Assembly (NCBI RefSeq): GCF_900148515.1
Contig: NZ_FRXN01000002.1
Span: 1 to 64,000 of the forward strand
Direction: 5' to 3'
DNA from: Algoriphagus zhangzhouensis
GTDB lineage: Bacteria > Bacteroidota > Bacteroidia > Cytophagales > Cyclobacteriaceae
DNA: 64,000 nucleotides
Made by a program: the position numbers and the translations under genes. A model generated the notes under the pieces. The model searched no databases and was not told where the DNA came from. It worked only from the letters and a program-made list of their open reading frames with translations. Below, piece by piece: positions 1 to 9,419 of the stretch. Within the stretch, counting starts at the first letter, position 1. Every line of letters begins with the position of its first letter.

Positions 1-73
<73 letters not shown>

Positions 74-534
74 AAATTGTCTATTTGTACACGCTTACTC
101 ATAAAGTATATAAGCAAGCATCCCTGTCTTCACTCTCAGGTTATTATTTTTTTTCGCCTTACATCACTTCAAAGAACTTGATTCCAGTCGTTCCTGGATT
201 CTGTCAAAAAACCGCCTTCACAGCCTGCTTTTCGTGTTTTTCTGTTTTTGTTTCCCGATCTCTTTCCGATTGGGTTTGCAAAGGTAGTAGAAGTTTTTTC
301 AATCACAAAAACTTTTTGAAATTATTTTTTTCGCCGTTTCTGGATCTTTACCGATTCACTCAAAGCCCCCCAAGACCGCTCATCAGCTCACTCCGCCTTT
401 TCAATCTTTTTCGCCGCCGTTCGCGTCGATTGGGAGTGCAAATATCCGAGAATTATCCGACTCCACAATACCCCAGTAGAAAAATTTTGGAAGTTTTTTG
501 TAACTCACTGAAAACGAATAAAAAAAATATCAAA
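74..534. other. rRNA leader and upstream spacer, no gene
   Basis: This 461-base stretch holds the rRNA leader (about 74-272), the promoter at 279-311 and an A/T-rich upstream part up to the DUF2480 stop codon. A 176-codon open frame on the plus strand (85-615) covers it but is antisense to rRNA leader and DUF2480 and has a low-complexity Ser/Phe/Arg-rich product with no recognisable domain, so I do not call it. Confidence 0.6.
279..311 (-). promoter_or_regulatory. rRNA operon promoter
   Basis: On the minus strand TTTTTG (311-306) is separated by 19 nt from TACCTTTG (286-279), matching the Bacteroidota primary-sigma consensus TTTG-N19-21-TAnnTTTG. The start of transcription would fall near 272, giving an rRNA leader of about 200 nt. 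The 12-mer ACTACCTTTGCA around the -7 box recurs exactly in the tRNA-Val promoter at 61086-61093. Confidence 0.8.
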
Positions 535-1044
535 TTAGCCTTTTGGCTTTTTGTACAAAGGAACTGTACTACAAGGTTCGCCATACATAATCGACTTTGC
601 ATGCTTTTGAACTAAAGAAATCAATCTTCCATAAGCATACATCGGAATAGGAAAATCACTACAACCTTTGATAACTACTGGGCGGTTTTCAAATACTTCA
701 AAGTCGATTTTTGAAATAAAATCTTCAGAAATAAAATTCTCTAAGTCTTTCAAATCTCCAATCACGTAACCTTTTGCTACATTTTCCAGATAAGTAGCCA
801 CCAACATAAATGCCCAATTAGGAATAATGGCATCTGCGGTACAAGTTATTGCAACCCATTTATTAGAATATTCATCCCAAAACAGCTCTTTTAAAGCAGC
901 CCGAAAATCCTTCTCTTTCAATATGAGCTCCTGGAACAAAAAAGGTTTCAAATCAAAAATGATTCTATCCTCCTTTGGATATCCTTCCTCTAGGTTGATT
1001 GTTGCTATTGAACTATTTGCTACCCTATTGACGATCTCTGTCAT
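535..1044 (-). CDS. DUF2480 family protein
   Basis: A 169-residue protein with the N-terminal pattern EIVNRVANSSIATINLEEGY and the central QELILKEKDFRAAL segment characteristic of DUF2480, a family found almost only in Bacteroidota and of unknown function. It has no signal peptide or membrane segment, so it is probably cytoplasmic. Its start overlaps the tsaB stop by 4 nt, indicating translational coupling at the end of the rpmH-rnpA-S41-tsaB gene string. A conserved GCSDFPIPMYAYGRL stretch near residue 135 with a Cys is visible. Family assignment is firm; function is not known. Confidence 0.85.
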   Translation of the reverse strand: MTEIVNRVANSSIATINLEEGYPKEDRIIFDLKPFLFQELILKEKDFRAALKELFWDEYSNKWVAITCTADAIIPNWAFMLVATYLENVAKGYVIGDLKDLENFISEDFISKIDFEVFENRPVVIKGCSDFPIPMYAYGRLISLVQKHAKSIMYGEPCSTVPLYKKPKG

Positions 1045-1721
1045 GACAACAATGGATTCTTTTTCGAATGAAGAGCTTTAAACTCCTTTAAATAGTTTGG
1101 AACAAAATAAGCTAAGTCCACGAACTCACCTTTTTCGTATTTCTTCCAAGCAATTTCTCCAACAGATTTTGATGAAACTTGGCTCTCCAAGAATATAGCA
1201 TTTGGATGAGAGATAATAGATTTTGATTTTTCTACCCCATCTCCCACAAATGACACTTTCCCTTTTTCTAAAAATTCCGAATAAAGGTCCTCAGTTAGAA
1301 TCTCTGATTTAAGCTCACGGACTACTTGCCCATCTATTCCAAAGACCTGACTATAAACTTCCATTCTCCTTGCATCCATCAAGGAAATAATAATAGGCGA
1401 ATCATTGACCTGCTGAAAAGCCAAAGCTTCTAACGTATTTATAGCAATAAGCGGAATGTCATTAGCAAAGCAAATCCCTTTAGCTGTAGAAACCCCAATT
1501 CGAAGCCCAGTATAAGAACCAGGCCCTTCTGAAACAGCGACAGCTTTTAAATCCCTGATCGAAACACTAGATTCAATAATAACTTCCTCAATCAAGCCCA
1601 TAATCTTTTGAGAATGGGCACCTCGTTCATTCACCTCACGAATGGACAAAAGCTGACCTGACTCATGAATAGCAACCGAGCAAATATCAGTTGCAGTCTC
1701 TATCGATAAAATCGGGGTCAT
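1041..1721 (-). CDS. tsaB: tRNA threonylcarbamoyladenosine biosynthesis protein TsaB
   Basis: A 226-residue ASKHA-fold protein. The N-terminal ILSIETATDICSVAI segment and the EGPGSYTGLRIGVSTAKGIC motif (about residues 64-84) are diagnostic of TsaB, the non-catalytic partner that dimerises with TsaD and works with TsaE and TsaC to install the t6A37 modification on tRNAs reading ANN codons. Length is normal for the family. The start codon follows the S41 protease stop codon immediately, and the stop overlaps the DUF2480 start, so all three are probably one transcript. TsaD, TsaE and TsaC are not in this window. Confidence 0.95.
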   Translation of the reverse strand: MTPILSIETATDICSVAIHESGQLLSIREVNERGAHSQKIMGLIEEVIIESSVSIRDLKAVAVSEGPGSYTGLRIGVSTAKGICFANDIPLIAINTLEALAFQQVNDSPIIISLMDARRMEVYSQVFGIDGQVVRELKSEILTEDLYSEFLEKGKVSFVGDGVEKSKSIISHPNAIFLESQVSSKSVGEIAWKKYEKGEFVDLAYFVPNYLKEFKALHSKKNPLLS

Positions 1722-3383
1722 TTATTTTGAGGATGCAGTTAATATTTGTGTGACTTTAGAAGGAGCATTCAAGACCTCTACCGCAGCTTTGACATCTGAA
1801 TCATCATTAAGACTAGCTTCCACCATGCCTTCTTGGAAATAATAACGTGAGACGATCTCTTCCGAAATCACTTTTCTCACCTCGTCGGCATATGTCACCA
1901 AGTCTTGTTCTTTGCTATGATGAACTCTTTTTTCTAATGCCTCAATCTGATCTTTGATTTCATCATAATAAGGTGCCTTTTCAGCATTCTCCTTCAACTC
2001 ATCCATTGACTTTTCCAGATAGGTAGTATAATCATACTCTTTCCCGTCAAGCCAAGCCACAAATTCATCATAGTCTTGATTTGAAATCTTAAATGATCTT
2101 GGGTCTGAAATGGATGGATGCCTATAAAAATATTCTGTCGCAAAATCAAAGACATGATTTCTCGCCACCAAACTATAAGTAATCGGAGCATATCTTTTGG
2201 ACTCAACCTCCTCATCTGGTTCTATCCCAGCCCCATCGAGCACTATTCTCCCATTGGAAGTTTTAAATTCTTTTCTCAAAGAATCCGGAACTGAGACAAT
2301 TTCTCCATTTTCCCTGCTTTGAGCATAATCGATTGCCTGTATACATCTCCCACTTGGAATGTAATATTTCGCAGTGGTGACTTTCATCTGGGCATTGTAG
2401 GTCAAAGGAATTGTAGTTTGCACCAATCCTTTTCCAAAAGATTTTCTACCAATCAAGACCGCCCTATCATAATCTTGTAAAGAACCGGCAACAATTTCAG
2501 AGGCAGAAGCACTTCTTTCGTTAATCAATACTACCATTGGAATATCCTTGTCAACTGGAGTCTTGGTTGTTTTATAGGTGAAATTCACATTCTCCAACTT
2601 CCCAATTGTCTTCACCACCTCTTTTCCCTTTGGAATAAATAGGTTGACAATCTCAATTGCTTCATTGACCAATCCACCTGGATTATCTCTCAAGTCAAAA
2701 ACCAATTTCTCGATCCCTTGACTTTTCAAATCAACCAAAGCGTTCCTAACTTCATTAGATGCATTGGTGGTAAAATCACTTAATTTGATGTATCCAGTCT
2801 TATCATCCAGCTTTCCATAATAAGGAACATTCTTCAAGAAGATCTTTTTACGCATCAGGTTAAACTCCAAGGTATCTTGATCTCTTTTCACTTTCAGATA
2901 AACAGGAGTATTCGCTGGCCCTTTCAACAAATCAGAAACATCTGAAGTGCTTTTCTTAGTCACATCAACAGTATCTACCAAAAGCAATTGGTCGGCGATT
3001 TTCAATCCTGAGTTCTGCGCAGGAAAACCAGTATATGGCATGATGATGATGTTTCCTTCACCTCTACCACCAATTAATGCTCCAATCCCAGCGTATTCAC
3101 CAGTGGTCAACATTCTAAAATCAGCAGACTCTTCTTCTGGAATATACTCGGTATAAGGATCAAGCTCCTCCAGCATTGCATTGATACCAATAGTCACCAA
3201 TTCATCCGGATCGACGTCATCCACATAATAGGAGTCCAACTCCCTAACTAATGTGGCAAAAATGTCAATATTCTTCGCCAAAGCGAATAGCTTATCATTC
3301 TTTTCTTTAAAGGCAAAAAAACCAGTCACTAGCAAAGTGGCTCCTACAAAAACGAGAAGACGATTCTTCATTTTTTTATTCAT
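1722..3383 (-). CDS. S41 family carboxyl-terminal processing peptidase (CtpA-like)
   Basis: A 553-residue protease with an N-terminal membrane anchor or signal (LLVFVGATLLVTGFFAF), a short helical region, a PDZ domain (about residues 85-170, with EYAGIGALIGGRG) and an S41 catalytic domain. The catalytic Ser lies in ERSASASEIVAGSLQDYDR and the general-base Lys in GRKSFGKGLVQ. A C-terminal helical tail of about 150 residues follows. CtpA-type enzymes degrade or trim envelope proteins. Its start overlaps the rnpA stop by 8 nt. A second enzyme of the same length is encoded at 54573-56234. An alternative start at the fifth codon (MKNR) is possible. Confidence 0.93.
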   Translation of the reverse strand: MNKKMKNRLLVFVGATLLVTGFFAFKEKNDKLFALAKNIDIFATLVRELDSYYVDDVDPDELVTIGINAMLEELDPYTEYIPEEESADFRMLTTGEYAGIGALIGGRGEGNIIIMPYTGFPAQNSGLKIADQLLLVDTVDVTKKSTSDVSDLLKGPANTPVYLKVKRDQDTLEFNLMRKKIFLKNVPYYGKLDDKTGYIKLSDFTTNASNEVRNALVDLKSQGIEKLVFDLRDNPGGLVNEAIEIVNLFIPKGKEVVKTIGKLENVNFTYKTTKTPVDKDIPMVVLINERSASASEIVAGSLQDYDRAVLIGRKSFGKGLVQTTIPLTYNAQMKVTTAKYYIPSGRCIQAIDYAQSRENGEIVSVPDSLRKEFKTSNGRIVLDGAGIEPDEEVESKRYAPITYSLVARNHVFDFATEYFYRHPSISDPRSFKISNQDYDEFVAWLDGKEYDYTTYLEKSMDELKENAEKAPYYDEIKDQIEALEKRVHHSKEQDLVTYADEVRKVISEEIVSRYYFQEGMVEASLNDDSDVKAAVEVLNAPSKVTQILTASSK

Positions 3384-3765
3384 GACTATCTATAGGTTCG
3401 GAAATTTGAGAGTTCAATTTAGAAAGGACTTGGCTTACTTTGGATGAAATCGAAGCATAGTCCATAGGTTCAGAAGCAACATAAACCAGTCCAATGTACA
3501 GAGGACCTACGGGATTTTGAAGTGAATGTTTGTTAAGCCTATAGGCTTCACGCATCCTACGCTTTACAAAATTCCTTTTTACGGCGCTTTTGATCTTTTT
3601 CTTTGAAACTGAAAACAGTACTTGGGTGGATTCAGTTTCCTCCCCGCCCTTTTTCAGATACAAAACCTTAAAGGGATATAAAAAAAAAGAGGAACCTTCG
3701 CTAAAAAGTTCCTTGATAGATTTTTGGGCATGAAGCCGCTCTCTCTTTTGAAGTCTGTAATTCAT
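3376..3765 (-). CDS. rnpA: ribonuclease P protein component
   Basis: A 129-residue basic protein with the RNase P protein signature around VKRNFVKRRMREAYRLNKH (about residues 63-81) and the N-terminal RLQKRERLHAQKSIKELFSEG. It binds the RnpB RNA and helps process tRNA 5' leaders. It lies 48 nt downstream of rpmH, the widely conserved rpmH-rnpA arrangement, and overlaps the downstream protease gene by 8 nt. The RNA subunit rnpB was not seen in this window. Confidence 0.95.
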   Translation of the reverse strand: MNYRLQKRERLHAQKSIKELFSEGSSFFLYPFKVLYLKKGGEETESTQVLFSVSKKKIKSAVKRNFVKRRMREAYRLNKHSLQNPVGPLYIGLVYVASEPMDYASISSKVSQVLSKLNSQISEPIDSHE

Positions 3766-3813
3766 CGCAAGGACAGGATGCTTACTGCAACTTACGAAAA
3801 CTACCTCGAAGAA

Positions 3814-3972
3814 TTACTTCTTCAAGGTCTTTTCAGAGGAAACGGACAATTTTTTTCTCCCTTTTGCTCTTCTGGCTTTCAATACTCTTCTACCATTGGC
3901 AGTTGACATTCTTTCTCTAAAGCCGTGCTTGTTTTTTCTTTTTCTGCGAGAAGGCTGAAATGTTCTTTTCAT
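3814..3972 (-). CDS. rpmH: 50S ribosomal protein L34
   Basis: A 52-residue, highly basic protein beginning [20 protein letters not shown] and continuing with [19 protein letters not shown], the invariant L34 sequence. It is a structural protein of the large ribosomal subunit. It is the first gene of the leftward rpmH-rnpA-S41-tsaB-DUF2480 string and has a strong promoter at 4053-4083, giving an approximately 75-nt leader. Length is typical. Confidence 0.98.
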   Translation of the reverse strand: MKRTFQPSRRKRKNKHGFRERMSTANGRRVLKARRAKGRKKLSVSSEKTLKK

Positions 3973-4052
3973 GACTTATATCTTTAACTGATTTCTTTCT
4001 TTATATACTATTTTGGAATCTGCTCTAAAGGCTTACCCTCCAAAAAGGACTG

Positions 4053-4083
4053 CAAAGATATGCAGCCTTTTCTGAAATACAAA
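4053..4083 (-). promoter_or_regulatory. rpmH operon promoter
   Basis: Minus-strand TTTG (4083-4080), exactly 19 nt spacer, TATCTTTG (4060-4053): a full match to the Bacteroidota housekeeping consensus. Predicted transcription start is near 4046, about 75 nt before the L34 start codon. Confidence 0.8.
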
Positions 4084-4122
4084 CTACAGCTTTACATTTG
4101 TTGAAAGTCAATTGATTAAATA

Positions 4123-5763
4123 ATGTTCGAATTCCACATTTCCACCCCAAATCCATGCTCTCAGTTCCTAGAAATCGAGCTTTCCATTCCAATTTCCTAT
4201 TCAACAAAAATTTCACTCCAACTTCCTGCTTGGAGAGCAGGACGCTATCAATTGGCAAATTACGCTCAAAATCTCCGAAATCTCACCATCCAAAACCCTC
4301 AAGGTGAAACCATTAATTCATTGAAAACAAGTAAGGATTGTTGGGAATTCGCTGCCTCCACACCAGGAACGTACAAAGTCAAGTATAAATATTATGCTGC
4401 AAAAATGGATGCGGGCTCCTGTTGGGTAGATGATCAACAGGTCTATATCAACTTTGTCAATTGCTGTTTTGAAGTAAAAGGGGCTCTCAATTTGCCTTAT
4501 CAAGTTCTTTTTATAGACAAAAACTACCCTAAAACTATTTGTACTCTCGAAAAATCAGACTCAGGCTATTTAGCAAATGACTTCCAATCGCTAGCGGATT
4601 CCACATTATTGGCTGCAAAAAAACTTACCAATTGGAAATACGGTGTTAATGAAACTGACTTCCATATTTGGATTCATGGAGAGGTGGCATTTTCTAAAGG
4701 TGACTTCTTAAAGGTTTTTCAAAAGTTTACTGAAACACAAATCCGGGATTTTGGAGAATTCCCTGAGAAAGAATACCATTTCATTTTTCAGCTTCTTCCT
4801 TATAAACATTATCATGGTGTTGAGCATCGGAAAGGAACAGTCATTACCTATGGTCCTGCCGAAAAACTTTCAGACAAAGAGGCCTTAGCGGACCTAATCG
4901 GCGTGAGTTCTCACGAGCTATACCATAGCTGGAATGTCTGCAGAATCCGTCCCATTGAAATCAACCCCTATGACTTTTCCAAAGAAAACTACACAGACGC
5001 AGGTTGGATTCTAGAAGGAATCACCACTTATATGGGTGACCTTTATCTATTAAAGTCCGAGTATTTCACGCTGGAAGAATATCTACTAGAAATAGAGAAA
5101 ATCATCAATCGAGTCAGTATGAATTTTGGATGGAAAAACTCATCTATCCTTGAATCTTCATTTGATCTCTGGCTGGATGGATATCAAGAGGGAATTCCAG
5201 ATAGAAAACAGAACATCTATGCAAATGGATGCTTGATTGCTTTGGCTTTGGATATTTCATTACTCAACCATGGTTCTTCCCTTTCTGAAATTATGAAAAT
5301 TGCTTGGTTGAAATTTGGGTTGCCTCAAAAAGGATATCGACAATATTCCTTCTGGAAACTAGTAGAAAGAGTATCCAAAAACTGGGACTCTAAAAGCTTT
5401 TTCTCGAAATACATTTCTGGAAATCATTCCATCATTGATTTATTGAAAACCATGGTTTCTGAACTCGGATTTGAATTAACCGAAAAAGAAAATGATTCTG
5501 AACTGACCAACTTACTCGGAGTCGTTGAATCCGAAAAAAAGATCAAGAAAATCCATTCAGAAAGCCCTGCTTATTACCAATTAATGGTAGGCGATCAAGT
5601 TCTCGAACATGGGGTATCAGGATCAAAAATCAATCTCTCCATCAAAAGAATTAATGGACTTGAACTCAAGCTTTCATTCCCTGTCCAAAAAGAGCGATTT
5701 TACCCAAGCTATAAACTAGTAGTTATTCAAGAAACCGAACTTCAAAAAACTTGGAGAGCATAA
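4123..5763 (+). CDS. M61 family metallopeptidase (glycyl aminopeptidase-like)
   Basis: A 546-residue protein with an N-terminal beta domain (residues 1-170), a catalytic domain carrying HELYHSWN (His264, Glu265, His268; HEXXH zinc site) followed by DAGWILEGITTYMGD with the third-ligand Glu, and a C-terminal PDZ-like part (about 455-546). M61 enzymes are zinc aminopeptidases that prefer N-terminal Gly or Ala. There is no signal peptide, unlike many M61 members, so it should be cytoplasmic. A -7 element TACATTTG at 4093-4100 places transcription start about 16 nt before the ATG. Transcribed divergently from rpmH and ends at a bidirectional terminator. Confidence 0.9.
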   Translation: MFEFHISTPNPCSQFLEIELSIPISYSTKISLQLPAWRAGRYQLANYAQNLRNLTIQNPQGETINSLKTSKDCWEFAASTPGTYKVKYKYYAAKMDAGSCWVDDQQVYINFVNCCFEVKGALNLPYQVLFIDKNYPKTICTLEKSDSGYLANDFQSLADSTLLAAKKLTNWKYGVNETDFHIWIHGEVAFSKGDFLKVFQKFTETQIRDFGEFPEKEYHFIFQLLPYKHYHGVEHRKGTVITYGPAEKLSDKEALADLIGVSSHELYHSWNVCRIRPIEINPYDFSKENYTDAGWILEGITTYMGDLYLLKSEYFTLEEYLLEIEKIINRVSMNFGWKNSSILESSFDLWLDGYQEGIPDRKQNIYANGCLIALALDISLLNHGSSLSEIMKIAWLKFGLPQKGYRQYSFWKLVERVSKNWDSKSFFSKYISGNHSIIDLLKTMVSELGFELTEKENDSELTNLLGVVESEKKIKKIHSESPAYYQLMVGDQVLEHGVSGSKINLSIKRINGLELKLSFPVQKERFYPSYKLVVIQETELQKTWRA

Positions 5764-5764
5764 A

Positions 5765-5792
5765 AAAAGCGGAGAGTAAACCCTCCGCTTTT
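5765..5792. terminator. bidirectional terminator
   Basis: AAAAGCGGAG pairs with CTCCGCTTTT across an 8-nt loop between the convergent M61 and M16 genes, with A/T runs on both sides, so it can end transcription in both directions. Confidence 0.8.
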
Positions 5793-5811
5793 CACGATTG
5801 TCTTTTTCTAA

Positions 5812-7860
5812 TTATTTAAAATCATCCTCTGTCAAAGCAGGATTGATTTCAACATTGGAAACCTTCCCTTCCAGTGGAACCGGAATCATAGATGATTTGA
5901 TTGTCCAAGTCATTGGAAGCATAACTCCCCCTTTTTCCTGATAATCTTTATAAAATGTGTCACCTGTTAAAGGATTTTCATTTTTGATTTTCAGACCAGT
6001 CTCGGCATCGTAATAATTGATCAATTTTGCTCCAGCAGGAGACTCCATCACCACTTTATAACCAGGTGTTCCATCCACATCTTTCAATCCTTCCAAAGTG
6101 GCTTTAAATCCTAGATCTTCTAGCCATGCTTCCGGGAAGAGATAAGAATTTACTTTTGCCTCATTAAATTGATCAGGAGTCAAGTCCATAGATTGTCCTT
6201 GAGCACTCACAGATCCGCTTTCTTCCAAAATTGAAGAAGTCTGCATCACATTGCCTGAAACCAAAGTCTTTTGGGCATATTTCCCACCATTGAAGTCATA
6301 AACCATCTCAATTGAAAGTGGTGTCCCCATTACGTCCGCATCAATTGACATAGATGCAGTCTTCACTGCTCTTGCATTTTCTTTTCCACCGATCGCATCA
6401 AGGTATTTTGCCAAAACGGTCTCTGCAGTTGCATCGGCATCAGCTGTCAATTCCTTCGCTTGAAAGCCCATGTTATCATACATGGTCACTTCACCAAACT
6501 GAGCCAATTTATCTTTGATTTCATCGGCATTACCAACTGCGGTGATGTAGAGTTTATTAGGGTCAATCAGCTTTTTCGCTGTTGCATTTACCTCAGCTAC
6601 GGTAGTTCCATTTAGCTTTTGCAGATAAGTCTTGTAGTAATCAGCAGGCAAATCATATCGTTCAATGTTCAAAGCGAAATTCGCGATGGTAGTAGGACTT
6701 TCTAAAGATCTCCCAAATGAACCTGTCAAATAGGCTTTTGCTTTATCCAATTCTTCTTGAGTTACTCCTCCATCTACGATTTTATTGAACTCGTGAATAA
6801 ATTCCACAACTGCTGAGTCAGTCACCTCAGTTCTAACTGCTGCATTGGCCGAAATCTCGCCTACCAATCGATCAGCTCCGATTGAGGAGTATGCTCCATA
6901 TGTATAACCTTTGTCTTCTCTCAAATTCATGAACAATCTCGAAGAAGATCCTCCACCAAATATCTGATTCAAAAGACGGCTAGAAATATATTCTCCATCC
7001 CCAATAGATAATTCTACTGGCTGAACGATATCGATTACAGTCTGAACTGCCGCGGTACTACGATCAGAAAGACCTACCTCGTTTTTTGCGGGACGAACAG
7101 GAAGTTCATATTCAAACTTTGGCACATCTCCCGGCTTCCAAGCTGAGAAATATTCTTTTACCACTTTCTCGGCTTCTTTTTTATCCATATCACCTACAAT
7201 CGCCAAGTATGCAATATTTGGCTTGAAGAAAGTATTGTAATAATCCTTTACATCCTGAACTGTCACATTCTTCACAGTTGCCTCAGTTTCTACTTCTCCA
7301 TATGGATGGTCCTTACCATAAACCATAGCAGCGGCCATTCTTCCCGAAATCGCATTCGGATTGTCCTTACTTTGAGCCAAACCAGTTAAAGTTTGCTTTC
7401 TCAACTTCTCCAATTCTTCCTCAGGGAAAACTGGATTGTACAGCACGTCCGTCATCAAATCCAAAATCTTGGTTTGATGTTTTTTCAATGCAGATGCAGA
7501 AATAGAAGTAGAACTTGCTCCCAAACTAGCTCCTATAAAATCAATTTCTTCATCCAATTGATCTTTGGTACGAGAAGTTGTTCCTGAAGTCATCATCTGT
7601 CCTACAAATCCGGTAAGACCGGCTTTATCTCCTTCAAACAAAGGATCCCTGTCCAAAATCAGCGTAAATGCAACTCTTGGGAGTTTGTCATTTTTCACCA
7701 AAAAGACTTTCAGACCATTATCCAAGGTGAAAGTTTCGGCATCAGAAATCTTGATCTCTGGCGCTGGACCTGGCTCTGGGAATTTGCTTCTATCAACTTG
7801 TGAAAAAGCAAGGGAGGCCACAAAAAAGGCCATGAAATAGGTTAAAATATATCTTTTCAT
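5812..7860 (-). CDS. M16-type peptidase-like protein without catalytic motif, with C-terminal lipoprotein-like domain
   Basis: Start chosen at MKRYILTYFMAFF, because this gives a proper signal peptide ending ASLAFSQ and a 27-nt gap to the upstream gene; an in-frame start at 7887 would abut that gene. The 682-residue product has two M16 halves (about residues 40-245 and 250-465). Where active M16 enzymes have HXXEH it has LTGFVGQMMTSG, so the zinc site is absent; the R/Y pair motif region (NLREDKGYTYGAYSS) of the second half is present. Residues from about 480 form an extra domain resembling outer-membrane lipoprotein-associated domains. It probably pairs with the active M16 enzyme encoded directly upstream. 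Confidence 0.88.
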   Translation of the reverse strand: MKRYILTYFMAFFVASLAFSQVDRSKFPEPGPAPEIKISDAETFTLDNGLKVFLVKNDKLPRVAFTLILDRDPLFEGDKAGLTGFVGQMMTSGTTSRTKDQLDEEIDFIGASLGASSTSISASALKKHQTKILDLMTDVLYNPVFPEEELEKLRKQTLTGLAQSKDNPNAISGRMAAAMVYGKDHPYGEVETEATVKNVTVQDVKDYYNTFFKPNIAYLAIVGDMDKKEAEKVVKEYFSAWKPGDVPKFEYELPVRPAKNEVGLSDRSTAAVQTVIDIVQPVELSIGDGEYISSRLLNQIFGGGSSSRLFMNLREDKGYTYGAYSSIGADRLVGEISANAAVRTEVTDSAVVEFIHEFNKIVDGGVTQEELDKAKAYLTGSFGRSLESPTTIANFALNIERYDLPADYYKTYLQKLNGTTVAEVNATAKKLIDPNKLYITAVGNADEIKDKLAQFGEVTMYDNMGFQAKELTADADATAETVLAKYLDAIGGKENARAVKTASMSIDADVMGTPLSIEMVYDFNGGKYAQKTLVSGNVMQTSSILEESGSVSAQGQSMDLTPDQFNEAKVNSYLFPEAWLEDLGFKATLEGLKDVDGTPGYKVVMESPAGAKLINYYDAETGLKIKNENPLTGDTFYKDYQEKGGVMLPMTWTIKSSMIPVPLEGKVSNVEINPALTEDDFK

Positions 7861-7887
7861 TGATTTGCTATTTTGAAGTTGAAACAA

Positions 7888-9216
7888 TTATTGAGCACCG
7901 TCTTTAGGCTTAGGAAGGTAATAAAGCACCACTCTCCCAGTCAGGTTCAAATACTCATTTGCAACACGCTTGATATCAGCTTGGGTTACTTTGCTATAGT
8001 TCTCCATGGTTTTGTTGATGTAATCGGTATCACCATAAATCACATGAGCTTCCGCCAAATTCTGACCAATCCCAGACATCGATGAGTTGCTACTTACGAT
8101 GTTGTTTTCCATGATATTCTGAAGCTTCGCAAAATCCTGATCAGAAATCCCTTCCTCTTGAACCTGCTTAATCAACTTATCGATTTCACTTTCCAAATCT
8201 TCAGGAGCCACCCCCATATTGGTGATTCCATACATGATGAATAATCCACCATCTTCCAATTCCAAAGGAATAGCAGCCACTGCTAATGCTTTTTGCTGCT
8301 TATCCACCAACTCTTTTGTCATCAAAGAAGAATTCCCACCTGTCAAATAGGTTGAAAGCATATTCATCGCATAAGAATCCGGGCTAGTTTGCTTTGGTAA
8401 ATTATAAGCTTGAATTACCGCAGGGATCTGAATATTATCATAAATCACATCTCTGATTTCCTCAGTCTTCTTAGGCTCAACAATATTCGGTCTGTAGATT
8501 TCTTTGGTTCCTTTCGGAATCTCAGAGAAATACTCTTTCACCCATTTTTCAGTCTGGCCATAATCAATGTCCCCAGCAATGGTCAACGTTGCATTATTAG
8601 GCACATAAAAATCTTTGTAAAACTGCTGAAACTCTTCAATCTGAGCAGCATTCAAATCATCTAATGAACCAATTGGAGCCCAACGGTATGGATGTGCCGA
8701 ATATGCCCTTTTTAAAGTTTCAGGAAGGATGGTACCATAAGGTCTATTTTCATAACTCTGGCGATATTCTTCTTTTACCACCTCACGCTGAGTTTCTACA
8801 CCTGTCAAATCAACTTTGGAATGTAGCATACGCTCACTTTCCATATAAAGAGCCAATTCCAGTTCATTAGAAGGCAAAGTCTCATAATAGAAAGTAATAT
8901 CATTAGAGGTAAACGCGTTTAATGTTCCACCTCTTCCTTGGATAATATTCATGTATTGGCCTCGATCAATGTTGTCGGTTCCCTCAAACATCAAATGCTC
9001 AAAGAAGTGTGCGAAACCTGTTCTATCAGGCTGTTCATTCTTTGATCCGACATGATATAGAACTGAAGTATTGACAATCGGCGTTGAATTATCCTGATGC
9101 ATGATCACATGCAATCCATTGTCCAAGGTAAATTCCTTGAACTCAATTTTGTTTTGGGCAAGCACCGGAGTACATAAAACTCCAGCAAGCAAGCCAAAAG
9201 CTGCAATTTTTCTCAT
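7888..9216 (-). CDS. M16 family zinc peptidase (catalytic subunit)
   Basis: A 442-residue secreted protein with signal peptide (LLAGVLCTPVLAQ) and the inverted zinc motif HFFEHLMFEG at residues 70-79 (His70, Glu73, His74); the distal Glu ligand lies in the EVVKEEYRQ segment about 75 residues later. The two-domain architecture and length match pitrilysin/processing-peptidase-like M16B enzymes. It sits 27 nt upstream of the non-catalytic M16 gene, the usual arrangement for a heterodimeric M16 protease working outside the inner membrane. Confidence 0.93.
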   Translation of the reverse strand: MRKIAAFGLLAGVLCTPVLAQNKIEFKEFTLDNGLHVIMHQDNSTPIVNTSVLYHVGSKNEQPDRTGFAHFFEHLMFEGTDNIDRGQYMNIIQGRGGTLNAFTSNDITFYYETLPSNELELALYMESERMLHSKVDLTGVETQREVVKEEYRQSYENRPYGTILPETLKRAYSAHPYRWAPIGSLDDLNAAQIEEFQQFYKDFYVPNNATLTIAGDIDYGQTEKWVKEYFSEIPKGTKEIYRPNIVEPKKTEEIRDVIYDNIQIPAVIQAYNLPKQTSPDSYAMNMLSTYLTGGNSSLMTKELVDKQQKALAVAAIPLELEDGGLFIMYGITNMGVAPEDLESEIDKLIKQVQEEGISDQDFAKLQNIMENNIVSSNSSMSGIGQNLAEAHVIYGDTDYINKTMENYSKVTQADIKRVANEYLNLTGRVVLYYLPKPKDGAQ

Positions 9217-9369
9217 GGTAAAAATTTAGGGTTTGTTTCTGTAATAGTAGATCGTAATTGGATAGAATTTGTTCAAATGTCCAGTATTGAACGAATGGAA
9301 GCAATTTCGAACATTATTGTAGGGACAAGAACAATTTTTCCCTTAAAAAATCATAAATGTCCCGAATAA

Positions 9370-9390
9370 AAAAATTAGTAGCTAATTTTT
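9370..9390 (-). terminator. probable rarA terminator
   Basis: A perfect 9-bp A/T-rich inverted repeat (AAAAATTAG, 3-nt loop, CTAATTTTT) about 30 nt beyond the rarA stop, followed on the minus strand by a T run. Confidence 0.5.
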
Positions 9391-9419
9391 AGCAGAAATT
9401 ATTAGTTCATGGATTGATC

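Noticed and set aside
85..615. 176-codon plus-strand open frame at the left edge
   Set aside because: It runs antisense through the rRNA leader, rRNA promoter and the end of DUF2480, with a biased Ser/Phe/Arg product and no domain.
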